36,836 bases of DNA from Streptomyces sp. NRRL F-5123 (GTDB lineage Bacteria; Actinomycetota; Actinomycetes; Streptomycetales; Streptomycetaceae): contig NZ_JOHY01000076.1 in NCBI RefSeq assembly GCF_000721495.1, forward strand, positions 1 through 36,836. The letters are read 5' to 3'. Each line of letters opens with the position of its first letter. The first letter of the stretch is position 1. Position numbers and translations under genes: made by a program. Shown piece by piece: positions 28,742 through 36,836 of the stretch. The notes beneath the pieces are model-generated. The model was not told the DNA's origin. It ran no database searches and saw only the letters and a list, made by a program, of their open reading frames with translations.

Positions 28742-29239
28742 TCAGACCGCGGGTGCGGCGGGCGCGGCGGCCGCGGGGAAGGGGCCCGGGTCGCCGACCG
28801 GCGGGGCGCCCGCCTCGGTGACACCCTGGGCGGCGAGGGTGTCGAGGACGGACGCGAGCAGCGCGGTGTCGCAGTAGATGTGCAGCTCGGTGATCTTGCC
28901 CCAGGCGATACGGATGACGTGCACGCCCTGGTTGGAGTAGTGGTTGCCCTCGCGGTCGGTGAGGTGGTCGACCCACTCGACGAAGGCCACCGTGTCCCAG
29001 GGCCAGCCCTTCGCCGAGACCTTCGTCAGCTCGAACCGCAGGTCGGGCAGCAGCGCGGCGAGCCGGTCGTACCACTGCTGGATGCGCCGGTTGTCGTGCC
29101 GCCCGCCGCCGAGCGCGTGCGAGCCGGAGAACCAGTGCTCGGCGGCGGGCGTGAACTGGCTCACGATCGCCGGGTAGTTGCCGCGGTTGACCTCGGCGAA
29201 GGACTTGCGCAGATTGCGTCGGACGATGGCGTGGTACAC
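28742..29239 (-). CDS. SnoaL/NTF2-fold protein
   Basis: A protein of about 165 aa with the NTF2-like fold shared by SnoaL polyketide cyclases, ketosteroid isomerases and limonene-epoxide hydrolases. Signatures are NYPAIVSQFTPAAEHWFSG, QQWYDRLAALLPDLRFEL, DTVAFVEWVDHLTDREGNHY and GVHVIRIAWGKITELHIYCD. The C-terminal 30 residues are an Ala/Pro tail. GTG 29239, with GAGGTGA just upstream, is preferred; GTG 29245 or ATG 29377 are possible, the latter adding a low-complexity extension. It is the last gene of the P450-to-SnoaL operon, 150 nt behind the MMPL gene. It may cyclise or isomerise the pathway product; that is inference. Confidence 0.82.
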   Translation of the reverse strand: MYHAIVRRNLRKSFAEVNRGNYPAIVSQFTPAAEHWFSGSHALGGGRHDNRRIQQWYDRLAALLPDLRFELTKVSAKGWPWDTVAFVEWVDHLTDREGNHYSNQGVHVIRIAWGKITELHIYCDTALLASVLDTLAAQGVTEAGAPPVGDPGPFPAAAAPAAPAV

Positions 29240-29250
29240 GGTCACCTCTG

Positions 29251-29280
29251 CTGGTCGGTCGGGCTGGTCGGTCGGGCTGG
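29251..29280. repeat. 13-bp tandem repeat
   Basis: CTGGTCGGTCGGG occurs twice in a row (29251-29263, 29264-29276), followed by CTGG. It lies in the 150-nt gap between the MMPL stop and the preferred SnoaL start. Confidence 0.7.
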
Positions 29281-29389
29281 TGGACGGGGTGGCGGGCGGG
29301 ATGGTGGTCGGTACGGTGGCCGCCGCCGTCGCGCGGCGGCTCCGGCGGCGGCTGACGCTCGCGCTCCGCACCACCATGGTGACGCTTCG

Positions 29390-31561
29390 TCAGCCCGTGC
29401 GGGCGTATTCGGACCGTGCGGATTCGGCCGCAAGTCCGCCCTCGCTCAGTCCGAAGCGCCCGTGCAGCCGGCGCAGCGGCGCCGGAGCCCACCAGTTCCA
29501 CCGGCCCAGCAGGGCCATCAGCGACGGGACGAGCAGCGCCCGCACGACCGTGGCGTCCAGCAGCACGCCCAGCGCCGTACCGAGGCCCAGCTCCTTGATG
29601 AAGACGATCCGCGAGGTGGCGAGCGCCCCGAGCGCGACGCAGAACAGCAGCGCCGCCGCCGTCACGACCCGCCCCGTGCGGCCGAGGCCCAGCGCCACGG
29701 CCTCCTGCTCGCCCGCGCCCGTGTCCCGCGCCTCCTTGATGCGGGCGAGCAGGAAGACGCCGTAGTCCGTGGACAGGCCGAAGACCATCGCGAAGAGCAG
29801 CACGGGCTGCGTCGCGTCCAGGGCGCCCTGCCCGGTCGTGCCGAACAGGCCCGCCCCGTGCCCGTGTTGGAAGACGGCGGTGAGGACGCCGAAGGTCGCG
29901 CCGAGCGTCAGCACGTTCATCACCACCGCCTTGAGCGGCAGTACGACCGACCCCGTCATCAGCAGCAGCACGAGCATGCTGGTGAGGAAGACGATCGCGG
30001 CCGCGACGGGCAGCCGGGCGACCAGGCTGCTGCGCAGGTCCACGAAGGTCGCGCTCTGGCCGCCGACCACCGTCTCCCCGGGCACGGGCAACGCCCGTAC
30101 GTCCTTGACCAGTTGGCGGGACGCGCCGCTCAGTCCCGGCTCGCGGGGGACGGCCTGGATCAGCCATGTGCCGCCGTCCAGCCGCACCGGGGCGGAGACG
30201 GCCGCGGCGCCGGGCAGCGCGGCCACCCGGTCACGCAGCGCGGCCAGTTGCGGCCCGGCGGCGGGGCCCGCGCTGACGACGACCGTGACGGCCTCCAGCG
30301 GGTCCGCGGGGAAGCGGGCCCGCAGCGTGTCGTCCACGGCCCTGCTGCTCGCGGTCGACGGCAGCGAGCCCGGCCCGACCGTCGTGAACGCCACCCGCGC
30401 GAAGGGCAGCGCGAGCACGACCAGGAACGCGCTCGCCCCGGCCGCGACCAGCACCGCGTGCCGCATCACCCCGCGGGCGAGCGCGAACCACCCGCCCTCC
30501 GTGCTCTCCGGCTTCTCCAGCGCCCGGTGCCAGCGGGCGGGGGCGAGGAAGTCGAGGTGCCGCCCCAGCACACGCAGCAGCGCGGGCAGCACGAGCAGCG
30601 CCACCAGGAGCGCGGACAGCGCGACGAGCAGCCCGCCGACCGCCATCGAGTACAGGAAGCGCTGCCGGAAGACGAACAGCGCCGCCATCGCCGCGCTCAC
30701 CGTCAGCGAGCTGAAGAGGATCGTGCGGCCCGCGGTGCGCAGCGTCACCCCGATCGCGCGCGGCACGTCCGGGTCGACGGTCAGCTCGGTGCGGAAGCGC
30801 GACACGATGAGCAGGCTGTAGTCGATCGCGAGGCCGAGGCCGAGGGCCGTGACGAGGTTGAGCGAGAAGATCGACAGCGGTGTGAAGCCGTCCACGATCC
30901 GCATCCCGAGCAGCGTCAGCACGACGTTCAGCCCGCCGACGAGCAGCGGGAGGGCGGACGCCACGAGGCTGCGGAAGATCCACAGCGACAGCACGAACAG
31001 CACGGGAAAGGCGGCGAGTTCGGCAATCTCCAGGTCGTGCTGGACGGTCTTCACGACCTGGTTGCCGACGACCTCGCTGCCGCCGAGCTTCACGTACGGG
31101 TCGTCGGCGGTCGCGTGCAGCAGGCGCTTGACCGAGGCCTGGTAGCGGGCCGAGGCGCCCGGGCGGGCGCTGAACTCGCCGACGACGATGGTCTGCCGGC
31201 CGTCCTTCGAGAGCAGGGCGCGGTCGTGCGTGCGGTCGTAGGAGCGGACGACGGCGAAGGTCCTGTCCGCGTCCATGAGCGCGGCGACCCGCGCGGCCGC
31301 GCGCCGCGTACGGGGGTCGGTGGCGGGGGCGCCGGTGTCGACGAGGGCGATCACGCCGCCGTCGCCGTGGATGCCGGTCGCCTTCTCGATCCGGTCGTCC
31401 GCGCGGACGCTGCCGGAGCCGGGCGTGACGAAGTCGGGGTTCCCGCCGGTCAGCCGGGACGCGACGGGTGCGCCGAGGGCGGCGGCGAGGACCGCGGCCG
31501 CGAGGGCGGCGAGCAGCATGACGCGGGCGTGGCGGGTGGCCAGCCGCGTGAGCAGGTTCAT
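29390..31561 (-). CDS. MMPL/RND family exporter of the biosynthetic operon
   Basis: A 723-aa RND transporter with about 12 helices in two halves. Motifs are LGLGLAIDYSLLIVSRFRTE in the first half and FGLSTDYGVFLLARIKEARD in the second; the Asp-Tyr pairs fit the MmpL proton relay. The first loop starts with NPDFVTPGSGSVRADDRIEK, where many MmpL-like proteins have a related motif. It differs clearly from the other MMPL protein in this window. Its ATG overlaps the stop of the FMO gene by 1 nt (TGATG), so it is coupled to oxidative tailoring genes and probably exports their lipid-like or polyketide-like product. Confidence 0.93.
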   Translation of the reverse strand: MNLLTRLATRHARVMLLAALAAAVLAAALGAPVASRLTGGNPDFVTPGSGSVRADDRIEKATGIHGDGGVIALVDTGAPATDPRTRRAAARVAALMDADRTFAVVRSYDRTHDRALLSKDGRQTIVVGEFSARPGASARYQASVKRLLHATADDPYVKLGGSEVVGNQVVKTVQHDLEIAELAAFPVLFVLSLWIFRSLVASALPLLVGGLNVVLTLLGMRIVDGFTPLSIFSLNLVTALGLGLAIDYSLLIVSRFRTELTVDPDVPRAIGVTLRTAGRTILFSSLTVSAAMAALFVFRQRFLYSMAVGGLLVALSALLVALLVLPALLRVLGRHLDFLAPARWHRALEKPESTEGGWFALARGVMRHAVLVAAGASAFLVVLALPFARVAFTTVGPGSLPSTASSRAVDDTLRARFPADPLEAVTVVVSAGPAAGPQLAALRDRVAALPGAAAVSAPVRLDGGTWLIQAVPREPGLSGASRQLVKDVRALPVPGETVVGGQSATFVDLRSSLVARLPVAAAIVFLTSMLVLLLMTGSVVLPLKAVVMNVLTLGATFGVLTAVFQHGHGAGLFGTTGQGALDATQPVLLFAMVFGLSTDYGVFLLARIKEARDTGAGEQEAVALGLGRTGRVVTAAALLFCVALGALATSRIVFIKELGLGTALGVLLDATVVRALLVPSLMALLGRWNWWAPAPLRRLHGRFGLSEGGLAAESARSEYARTG

Positions 31562-32958
31562 CACGCGGCGTGCTCCTGGTGCTCGGGCTGCTGCGGGAGG
31601 GCGGCGGCGGTCTCCGCGGGTGGCGGCGCCGGGGGTTCGACGCCGAAGCGGCGGACGAGCTTGCGCAGCAGCGCGCGGTAGGAGAAGTGGTCGACCTGGA
31701 GCCAGTGCCGCTCGGAGTCGTAGTAGCTGATGCCGCCGCTGAGCCGGGCCGTCGTGACGGGCTCCGCCTTCGCCCTGCGGAACCACACCGCCCTGCGCGG
31801 GTCCGTCCGCAGCAGATGCAGGTAGCGGGCCATGATCTGCGCCTGGTAGTCCATGATCGGCCAATTGCCGGTGGACGTCTGGAAGTAGCCGATGACGAAG
31901 AGGTTGTCGTACGCCGGGTGGAAGGCGCTCAGGTGCAACTGGGGTGTACGGCCGGTCCAGTTGAGGTGCTTGCGGTCGATGAACGGGAACTCCGTCATGC
32001 GGTAGCCCGTCGCGTTGACGATGACGTCGACCCGCTCCTCCCGGCCGTCCGTGAACAGCACGCGGTCGCCGCGGAGTTCGGCGACGTCGGGGCGGGCCGC
32101 CACGTCGCCGTGGCCGAGGGCGTAGAGGAGCGTGGAGTTGATCACGAAGTGCTCTTCGAGCAGCCGGTGCGCGGGTTTCGGCAGCCCGTACGCGGCCGGG
32201 TCGCCCGCGCTGTTCAGGCGCAGGAACAGGCCGCCGAACGCCCGGACCACGGGGCGGGGCATGCGCCACTTCAGGACGCTCTCGTAGAGGACGTCGGTGG
32301 GGCGCCCGAAGAGGTACTTGGGCCAGTAGTAGCAGCCGCGGCGGATGCTCAGGAAGGTCGCGGCGGCGTTCTGGGCGGACTCCACCGCGATGTCGCAGCC
32401 CGATGTGCCGCCGCCGACGACCAGCACGCGCCTGCCGCGCAGGGGGGTCGGGTCGCGGTAGTCGCTGGAGTGCAGGACGGTGCCGTCGAAGTGGCCCTCG
32501 TACTCCGGGGAGCGAGGCGCCCAGTTGTGGCCGTGGGCGATCACGACCCCGGCGTAGCGGCGCACTTCGCCGCCGTCGAGCGTCACGTACCAGTGCGGTG
32601 AGCCGTCGCGCCGGTCGATCCACTCCACCGTGCGGTGGAGCTCGACGTGCTCGCGGACGCCGAAGTGCGCCGCGTACGCCCGGAGGTACGCGTGCGCGTG
32701 GGTGCGGCCGAGGTAGGTCGGGTAGTCCGCGGGGATCGGGAAGTCGTCGTACTGGATGTACGGCTTCGACGTGATGAGGTGGATCGAGTCGTAGGCGGCG
32801 CTGTGGGGGTTGCCGCCGTTCCAGTTGCCGCCGACGTCGTCGGCGCGCTCGATCACGTCGACGGCGAAGCCGAAGCTCTTCAGGTTCTTCGCGGCGGCCA
32901 GGCCGCCCGCCCCTGCGCCCACGACGCAGTAGGCGTCCGACCGGTCGACGGTGCTCAC
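31561..32958 (-). CDS. Flavin-containing monooxygenase (FMO/BVMO-like)
   Basis: A 465-aa FAD- and NADPH-dependent monooxygenase. The FAD Rossmann motif is YCVVGAGAGGLAAAKNL (residues about 10-26), followed by ERADDVGGNWNGG. The FMO fingerprint F-x-G-x-x-x-H-x-x-x-Y appears as FDGTVLHSSDY. The NADPH motif is VLVVGGGTSGCDIAVESA, and the ATGY motif is VNATGYRMTEFPF. Family members oxygenate N or S atoms or insert oxygen next to ketones. GTG 32958 with AGGAG 6-nt upstream is the start; a longer open frame is unsupported. It lies about 50 nt after the KR-DH gene and overlaps the MMPL start by 1 nt. It is probably a tailoring oxygenase. Confidence 0.93.
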   Translation of the reverse strand: MSTVDRSDAYCVVGAGAGGLAAAKNLKSFGFAVDVIERADDVGGNWNGGNPHSAAYDSIHLITSKPYIQYDDFPIPADYPTYLGRTHAHAYLRAYAAHFGVREHVELHRTVEWIDRRDGSPHWYVTLDGGEVRRYAGVVIAHGHNWAPRSPEYEGHFDGTVLHSSDYRDPTPLRGRRVLVVGGGTSGCDIAVESAQNAAATFLSIRRGCYYWPKYLFGRPTDVLYESVLKWRMPRPVVRAFGGLFLRLNSAGDPAAYGLPKPAHRLLEEHFVINSTLLYALGHGDVAARPDVAELRGDRVLFTDGREERVDVIVNATGYRMTEFPFIDRKHLNWTGRTPQLHLSAFHPAYDNLFVIGYFQTSTGNWPIMDYQAQIMARYLHLLRTDPRRAVWFRRAKAEPVTTARLSGGISYYDSERHWLQVDHFSYRALLRKLVRRFGVEPPAPPPAETAAALPQQPEHQEHAA

Positions 32959-33010
32959 GGGATTCTCCTGGGGGTGGGTGGGTTCGGGGGGGCGGTGGGC
33001 GCTGGGCGCG

Positions 33011-35461
33011 CTACGAGAGGCGCAGGCCCGCGATGCGGAGGGCCGGGGCGGGTGCGTCGGTGGGGGTCGCGGTCCAGTCCGCGGCGTCCGGGGTGCCGGT
33101 GAGATGGAGCGGGGTCGCGGCTGCGTCCGGGGAGGCCGCGAGGTGGGCGACCGTGAGGCGGGTGGGGCCGGGCGTGCTCCGGGCCGCCCATGCCTCGCGG
33201 AAGACGTTCTCCAGCGCGCCGAGCGGGAGGGCCGGGGTGGGCGCGGGTGAGGTGAGCAGCCAGTCCGCCGGGCGGGGCGGGTGCGCGAGGGCGCGCCGGG
33301 TGCCGTCGGCGGCGTACCGCCACTCCGCGAGGGGGACGACATGGCCGGTCCAGCTCGGGGCGCCCTCCGCCGGGGGAGGCGGCTCGGGGGGCTCTGCGGC
33401 GGTGCCGGTCGCCCTGCGGCCCGCGGGGGCGTAGACCAGCTCCGCCGACGCCAGGTGCCGGCCCGCCGCCGTCAGCTCCACCGCCACCCGCCACGTGCCG
33501 TCCGGGGACCACGCTCCGGCTGCCGTACGCGTCAGGCGCGTCTCCGGCTGCGGGAGGCGGAGGGCGGGGAGGGTGACGGTGACGTCGCGGGTCCCGGCGG
33601 GGTGGAGGTCCGGGGAGCCCTCGGGCTGGACCCAGGCCCCCGCCGCGTGGAGGAGTTCGAGGGCCAGGGAGATCGGCAGGGCAGGGGTGCCGCCGATGCG
33701 GAAGTCGTCGCAGACGGGCAACTCCGCGGGGCGCAGGGCATGGTGGGTGGTGAGGGCCGCGTGCGGGTGGAAGCGGACGGGCTCGCCGAGGAAGTAGCGG
33801 CTGGTCGCGAGGCGTTCGATGCCGGGGAGTCCGGAGTCCTGCTGGTAGCCGCGTAGGACGGAGGGCAGCATCGCCGGTCCCACGTCGCCGATGAAGGTGA
33901 CCTCGCCGGCCGGCCGGGAGAGGAGTTCGCGCCGCCAGTGGTGCAGGGCCTCGTCGACGTCCACCGCGGACATGTAGCGGAGGGTCGCCTCGTAGTTGGT
34001 GATCATGCCGAGGCGCTCCCAGGTCGGCCAGCAGACCGTGCTGACCGGGAGGCCGGTGGTGCGGGCCGCCCACAGGCCCAGGCGGCTGAGGCCCTCGTTC
34101 GCCGCGCCGTAGTCCAGCTGGCCGACCATCCCGCCCCACCGCCCGGTGAGGGAGCCGACGTTGCAGAAGAAGGCGGGCGGGCCCGCCGGGAGGGCGCGCA
34201 GGAGGTTGAGGAAGCCGCGGATCTTGACGGCGACCACCGCGGCGATCGTCTCCGGGGTCTTGTGCGGGAGCCGGGTCGGGACGTCCAGGCCCGCGTTGTG
34301 GACGACCCCGGCGAGGCGGTCGCCCGCGCGGGCGAGGAGTTGCGCCGTCTGCTCGGGGTCGGTGACGTCGCAGGGGGCGTACTCGATGTGCAGGCCGTCG
34401 GCGCGGGCCGCGGCGAGGTTGCTCCACAGCTCGCGGGCGTCGGCGAGCTTCGCGAGCGCCGCCCGGGTCGCGGGGAGGGCGCGGGCGGTCGCCGCCGCGC
34501 GCAGCCGGTCGTCGCGGTAGGCGCGGAAGTCCGCTGCGGAGAGGGCGACTTCAGGCGTCCGCCGCTCGTCGGGGAGGGCGCTGCGGCCGCTGACGATCAC
34601 GCGCACGCCGAAGTCCGCGGCGAGCGCGCGGGCGAGCGCGAAGCCGATGCCGCGACCGCCGCCGGACATGACGACCGTGTCGCCGGGCGCGAGGGACGTG
34701 CGGGGCGGGCCGGGCTGCGCCGGGCGGGCCCGGAGGGTGTAGCGGCGGCCGTGGTGGTGGCCGATCTCGAACGGGCCCCATCGGTAGAGCTCGCGGCACA
34801 CCGACTCGGCGGTGGCGGCGTGGTCTTCGGGGCCGAGGTCGAGGACGCGGATGTTGCAGTTGGGGATCTCGCGGGGCAGGCCCTTGGCCAGGCCCGCCCA
34901 CAGGCCGCCCAGGGGCTGCTCGATCGGGGGCGGTTCCCCGGCGGGCCCGAAGCCCATCAGGCCGCCCAGGCGGGTGACCGGGAGGTAGAACAGGCGGGTC
35001 GCGTCCGTCTCCGCCGACCAGTCGGCGTGCACCGCCTGGAGCAGGCGAAGGGTCTGGCGGAAGGCGGGCTCCCATACGTCGGGGCCGGTGGGGGTGAAGG
35101 GGCCGGGCACACCGAGGTCGACGATCCCGTCGAGGCGGCCGCCCGCCGCGGCGAGGAAGGCGGGCACGCCGTCGTCGTCGGCGGGGTCGCCCGCGCGGGG
35201 CGGGGCGAGGCGGTGGACATGGGCGCCCGCCGCGCTCAGCCGGGTGCTGATCGCGTACGCCGCCGTCTCGCGGCCGCCGACCACCGCGACGGAGCGGTCG
35301 CGGAGGCCGGGGGCCGGGGCGGCGGGCAGCGGCGTGGTCTCGACGGGCTCCCAGACGTAGCGGCCGACCGGGCGCACGGAGCCGTCCGGCGGGTAGTCGA
35401 CGGCGGGGGGCGGCGTGCGGACGGTGTGCGGGGGCAGGTCGGTGCGGGCCGGTGGCGTCAT
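33011..35461 (-). CDS. Stand-alone KR-DH polyketide/PUFA-synthase-like protein
   Basis: An 816-aa protein without KS, AT or ACP domains. Residues about 50-250 form a structural KR half (PLGGLWAGLAKGLPREIPNC). The catalytic ketoreductase follows: VVMSGGGRGIGFALARALA, VVHNAGLDVPTR, and NVGSLTGRWGGMVGQLDYGA with active Ser and Tyr. From about 560 a double-hotdog dehydratase-like region begins, where the usual D-H-x-V-x-G appears as CDDFRIGGTPALPISLALEL, so Phe replaces the catalytic His. The arrangement resembles the reducing parts of PUFA or enediyne-type synthases. ATG 35461 overlaps the P450 stop (ATGA). It probably reduces acyl-carrier-bound ketones made by a synthase encoded beyond the window; dehydration is doubtful. 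Confidence 0.82.
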   Translation of the reverse strand: MTPPARTDLPPHTVRTPPPAVDYPPDGSVRPVGRYVWEPVETTPLPAAPAPGLRDRSVAVVGGRETAAYAISTRLSAAGAHVHRLAPPRAGDPADDDGVPAFLAAAGGRLDGIVDLGVPGPFTPTGPDVWEPAFRQTLRLLQAVHADWSAETDATRLFYLPVTRLGGLMGFGPAGEPPPIEQPLGGLWAGLAKGLPREIPNCNIRVLDLGPEDHAATAESVCRELYRWGPFEIGHHHGRRYTLRARPAQPGPPRTSLAPGDTVVMSGGGRGIGFALARALAADFGVRVIVSGRSALPDERRTPEVALSAADFRAYRDDRLRAAATARALPATRAALAKLADARELWSNLAAARADGLHIEYAPCDVTDPEQTAQLLARAGDRLAGVVHNAGLDVPTRLPHKTPETIAAVVAVKIRGFLNLLRALPAGPPAFFCNVGSLTGRWGGMVGQLDYGAANEGLSRLGLWAARTTGLPVSTVCWPTWERLGMITNYEATLRYMSAVDVDEALHHWRRELLSRPAGEVTFIGDVGPAMLPSVLRGYQQDSGLPGIERLATSRYFLGEPVRFHPHAALTTHHALRPAELPVCDDFRIGGTPALPISLALELLHAAGAWVQPEGSPDLHPAGTRDVTVTLPALRLPQPETRLTRTAAGAWSPDGTWRVAVELTAAGRHLASAELVYAPAGRRATGTAAEPPEPPPPAEGAPSWTGHVVPLAEWRYAADGTRRALAHPPRPADWLLTSPAPTPALPLGALENVFREAWAARSTPGPTRLTVAHLAASPDAAATPLHLTGTPDAADWTATPTDAPAPALRIAGLRLS

Positions 35462-36836
35462 CGGGGCCTCGGGGTGATCGCGAGGCGGATGCCCTCCATC
35501 GGGCGGAAGGACACGGTCGTGGCGAGGGTGAGGGGGTGGTCGGGGACGAGGTGGAGGCGGAAGCGCTGGGCGACCATCGCGAGGGTCAGGTGCATCTGCA
35601 CGACCGCCATCTGGTTGCCGATGCACTTGCGCTGCCCGCCGCCGAACGGGAAGTAGGCGTAGCGGGGTTGGGCGGCGCGGTTGGCGTCCGAGAAGCGTTC
35701 GGGGTCGAAGCTGTCGGGGTCCACCCAGAAGTCGGGGTGGCGGTGGGTGACGTAGGGGACCATGAAGACGCTGCCGCCCTTGGGGATGCGCCAGCCGCCG
35801 ACCTCGTCGTCGGCCGCCGCGTCGCGCGGGTAGAGCCAGATGGGCGGGTGGAGCCGGAGCGTCTCGTCGGCGACCATACGTGTGTAGGGGAGTTCGGGCA
35901 GGTCCCCGATGCCGGGGGCGCGGCCGTTCAGGACGCGTTCGGCCTCGTCGTGCAGCCGCTCCTGCGCCTCGGTATTGCGGGCCAGTTCGTAGAGGGCCCA
36001 GGCCAGGCCCGTGCCGGTGGTCTCGTGGCCCGCCATGAAGACGGTCATGATCTCGTCCCTGACCTGCTGCCGCGTCCACTCGCCGCCGCTCTCGTCGCGG
36101 GCCGCGAGGAGCAGGCTGACGAGGTCGGTCAACTGCCCGTGCTCGCCCGCCCGGTGGGCGGCGACGATGCGGTCGACGATCTCGTACATCACCCGGCGGG
36201 CCTTGCGGATGCGGAGGTTGTACGGGATCGGGACGGCGTTGGGGGTGAGCTGGCTGAGGGTGCCGCGGAAGACCATCGCCTCGATCACGGTGACCATCGC
36301 GGGGCCGACGCGCTCGCTCTCGGGGTGCAGGTCGGTGTCGAACATCGCCTTGCCGAGCGCCCCGAGGGTCAGCTCCATCATCTCCGGGACGACGTCGATG
36401 CTCTCGCCGGAGGCCGCCGCGGACTCCCAGCGGTCCAGGACGGTGGTGGTCGCGTCGGTCATGGTCGCGGCCATGCCGTCGACGGCCGCCTTGTGGAAGA
36501 GCGGGTTGACGACGCGGCGGTGCTGCTTCCACTCGTCGCCGTCGAGGGTGAGCAGGCCCATGCCCATGAAGATCTTGAAGTAGTCGTAGCCCTTGCCGCG
36601 GACGTAGTTGGCGTTGTTGTCCTGGAGGACGTAGCGGATGTTGTCGGGGTGGAGGTTGAGGTGGACGGTGAAGAAGCCGAGCGGGACGCGCACCATGTCG
36701 CCGTAGTGGCGGGCGAGTTGACGGAAGAGGGCGGGGGCGTTGCGCTGGAAGCCGCGGATGCTGCGGCGCAGGGCGCGGGGGCCGGTCGGACCGGGGGCGC
36801 GCAGGCCCGCGGGGCGCGGGGTCCCGGTCCGACCGG
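35458..36836 (-). CDS. Cytochrome P450, 5' end cut by the window
   Basis: At least 458 residues of a P450. The heme loop is FPFGGGQRKCIGNQMA (Cys codon at 35623-35625), the I-helix FMAGHETTGTGLAWAL carries the oxygen-activating AGxETT motif, and the ExxR is DETLRLHPP. DEWKQHRRVVNPLFHKAAVDG is the C-helix. The first Met in the window is at 36696, but the frame stays open to the window edge, and the residues before it (PTGPRALRRSIRGFQRNAPA, then LFRQLARHYGD) are normal P450 N-terminus, so the true start is outside. The pattern is closer to fatty-acid/long-chain hydroxylating P450s than to typical CYP105s. It is the first visible gene of the operon and overlaps the KR-DH gene by 4 nt. Confidence 0.92.
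   Translation of the reverse strand, partial: GRTGTPRPAGLRAPGPTGPRALRRSIRGFQRNAPALFRQLARHYGDMVRVPLGFFTVHLNLHPDNIRYVLQDNNANYVRGKGYDYFKIFMGMGLLTLDGDEWKQHRRVVNPLFHKAAVDGMAATMTDATTTVLDRWESAAASGESIDVVPEMMELTLGALGKAMFDTDLHPESERVGPAMVTVIEAMVFRGTLSQLTPNAVPIPYNLRIRKARRVMYEIVDRIVAAHRAGEHGQLTDLVSLLLAARDESGGEWTRQQVRDEIMTVFMAGHETTGTGLAWALYELARNTEAQERLHDEAERVLNGRAPGIGDLPELPYTRMVADETLRLHPPIWLYPRDAAADDEVGGWRIPKGGSVFMVPYVTHRHPDFWVDPDSFDPERFSDANRAAQPRYAYFPFGGGQRKCIGNQMAVVQMHLTLAMVAQRFRLHLVPDHPLTLATTVSFRPMEGIRLAITPRPR

Noticed and set aside
29240..29377. N-terminal extension of the SnoaL-like protein from ATG 29377
   Set aside because: The extra 46 residues are low-complexity, there is no SD before 29377, and NTF2-fold similarity begins after 29239.
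1..36836. CRISPR arrays, tRNA or rRNA genes, transposases or att sites
   Set aside because: I saw no regularly spaced repeats with unique spacers, no tRNA-like cloverleaf, no rRNA sequence and no transposase or integrase motifs.

Overview
The window comes from a very GC-rich actinobacterium, most likely Streptomyces or a close relative. Third-codon positions are almost all G/C and GTG starts are frequent. The gene families are typical of streptomycetes: a WhiJ/Scr1-type regulator with a DUF397 partner beside an RsbW-like ATPase, a SpoIIE-type phosphatase, an MsiK-like ABC ATPase, dodecin, an MreB/Mbl-like protein, and NarL-type two-component genes. I see no rRNA, tRNA, CRISPR array or transposase. 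These assignments were made by eye from sequence motifs; no database search was run.

Layout. 381-2700 (-): dedA-like gene then a ThrE-type exporter. 3010-4383 (+): orphan sugar-ABC ATPase. 4427-4741 (-): decayed, frameshifted DUF234 ATPase remnant. 4915-5544 (+): DUF4352-type lipoprotein. 5570-7771: DinB gene and RsbW-like ATPase (-), divergent from a DUF5753 regulator and a DUF397 protein with a duplicated half (+). 7885-8589: 2-phosphosulfolactate phosphatase. 8703-11867: WD40-propeller/KAP-NTPase fusion. 11916-12530: WrbA. 12912-16564: two coupled glycan genes, a GT29 sialyltransferase-like protein and a GT8-like/TPR/pyruvyl-transferase protein. 16627-18030: glutamate decarboxylase. 18116-19902: a small membrane protein facing a SpoIIE phosphatase. 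20055-22054: dodecin, a 4-TM protein and an actin-like MreB homologue. 22294-26730: MMPL transporter then a histidine kinase/response regulator pair. 26749-27263 (-): YefM-YoeB toxin-antitoxin. 27528-28667: secreted DUF3103-type protein. 28742-36836 (-): operon of P450 (cut by the window edge), KR-DH protein, FMO, MMPL exporter and SnoaL-like protein.

How the genes work together. The last block is the strongest candidate for an uncharacterised biosynthetic system. A stand-alone KR-DH protein, resembling the reducing half of a PUFA or enediyne-type synthase but with the DH histidine apparently replaced, is packed with two oxygenases, an RND lipid exporter and a SnoaL-fold protein. Four of the five genes overlap or lie within about 50 nt; the condensing enzyme would lie beyond the right edge. 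Two other blocks deserve attention. The GT29/pyruvyl-transferase pair suggests an acidic, sialic-acid-like or pyruvylated surface glycan. The WD40-KAP membrane NTPase has the architecture of a signalling or defence ATPase.

Non-coding structure is rich. A dispersed extragenic palindrome occurs once between genes and once read in frame inside the pyruvyl-transferase gene. Three consecutive hairpins share a TACCGC/GCGGTA core before the first MMPL gene. There are also tandem repeats, several convincing terminators, a yefM promoter/operator, and a possible two-state hairpin that masks a ribosome binding site.
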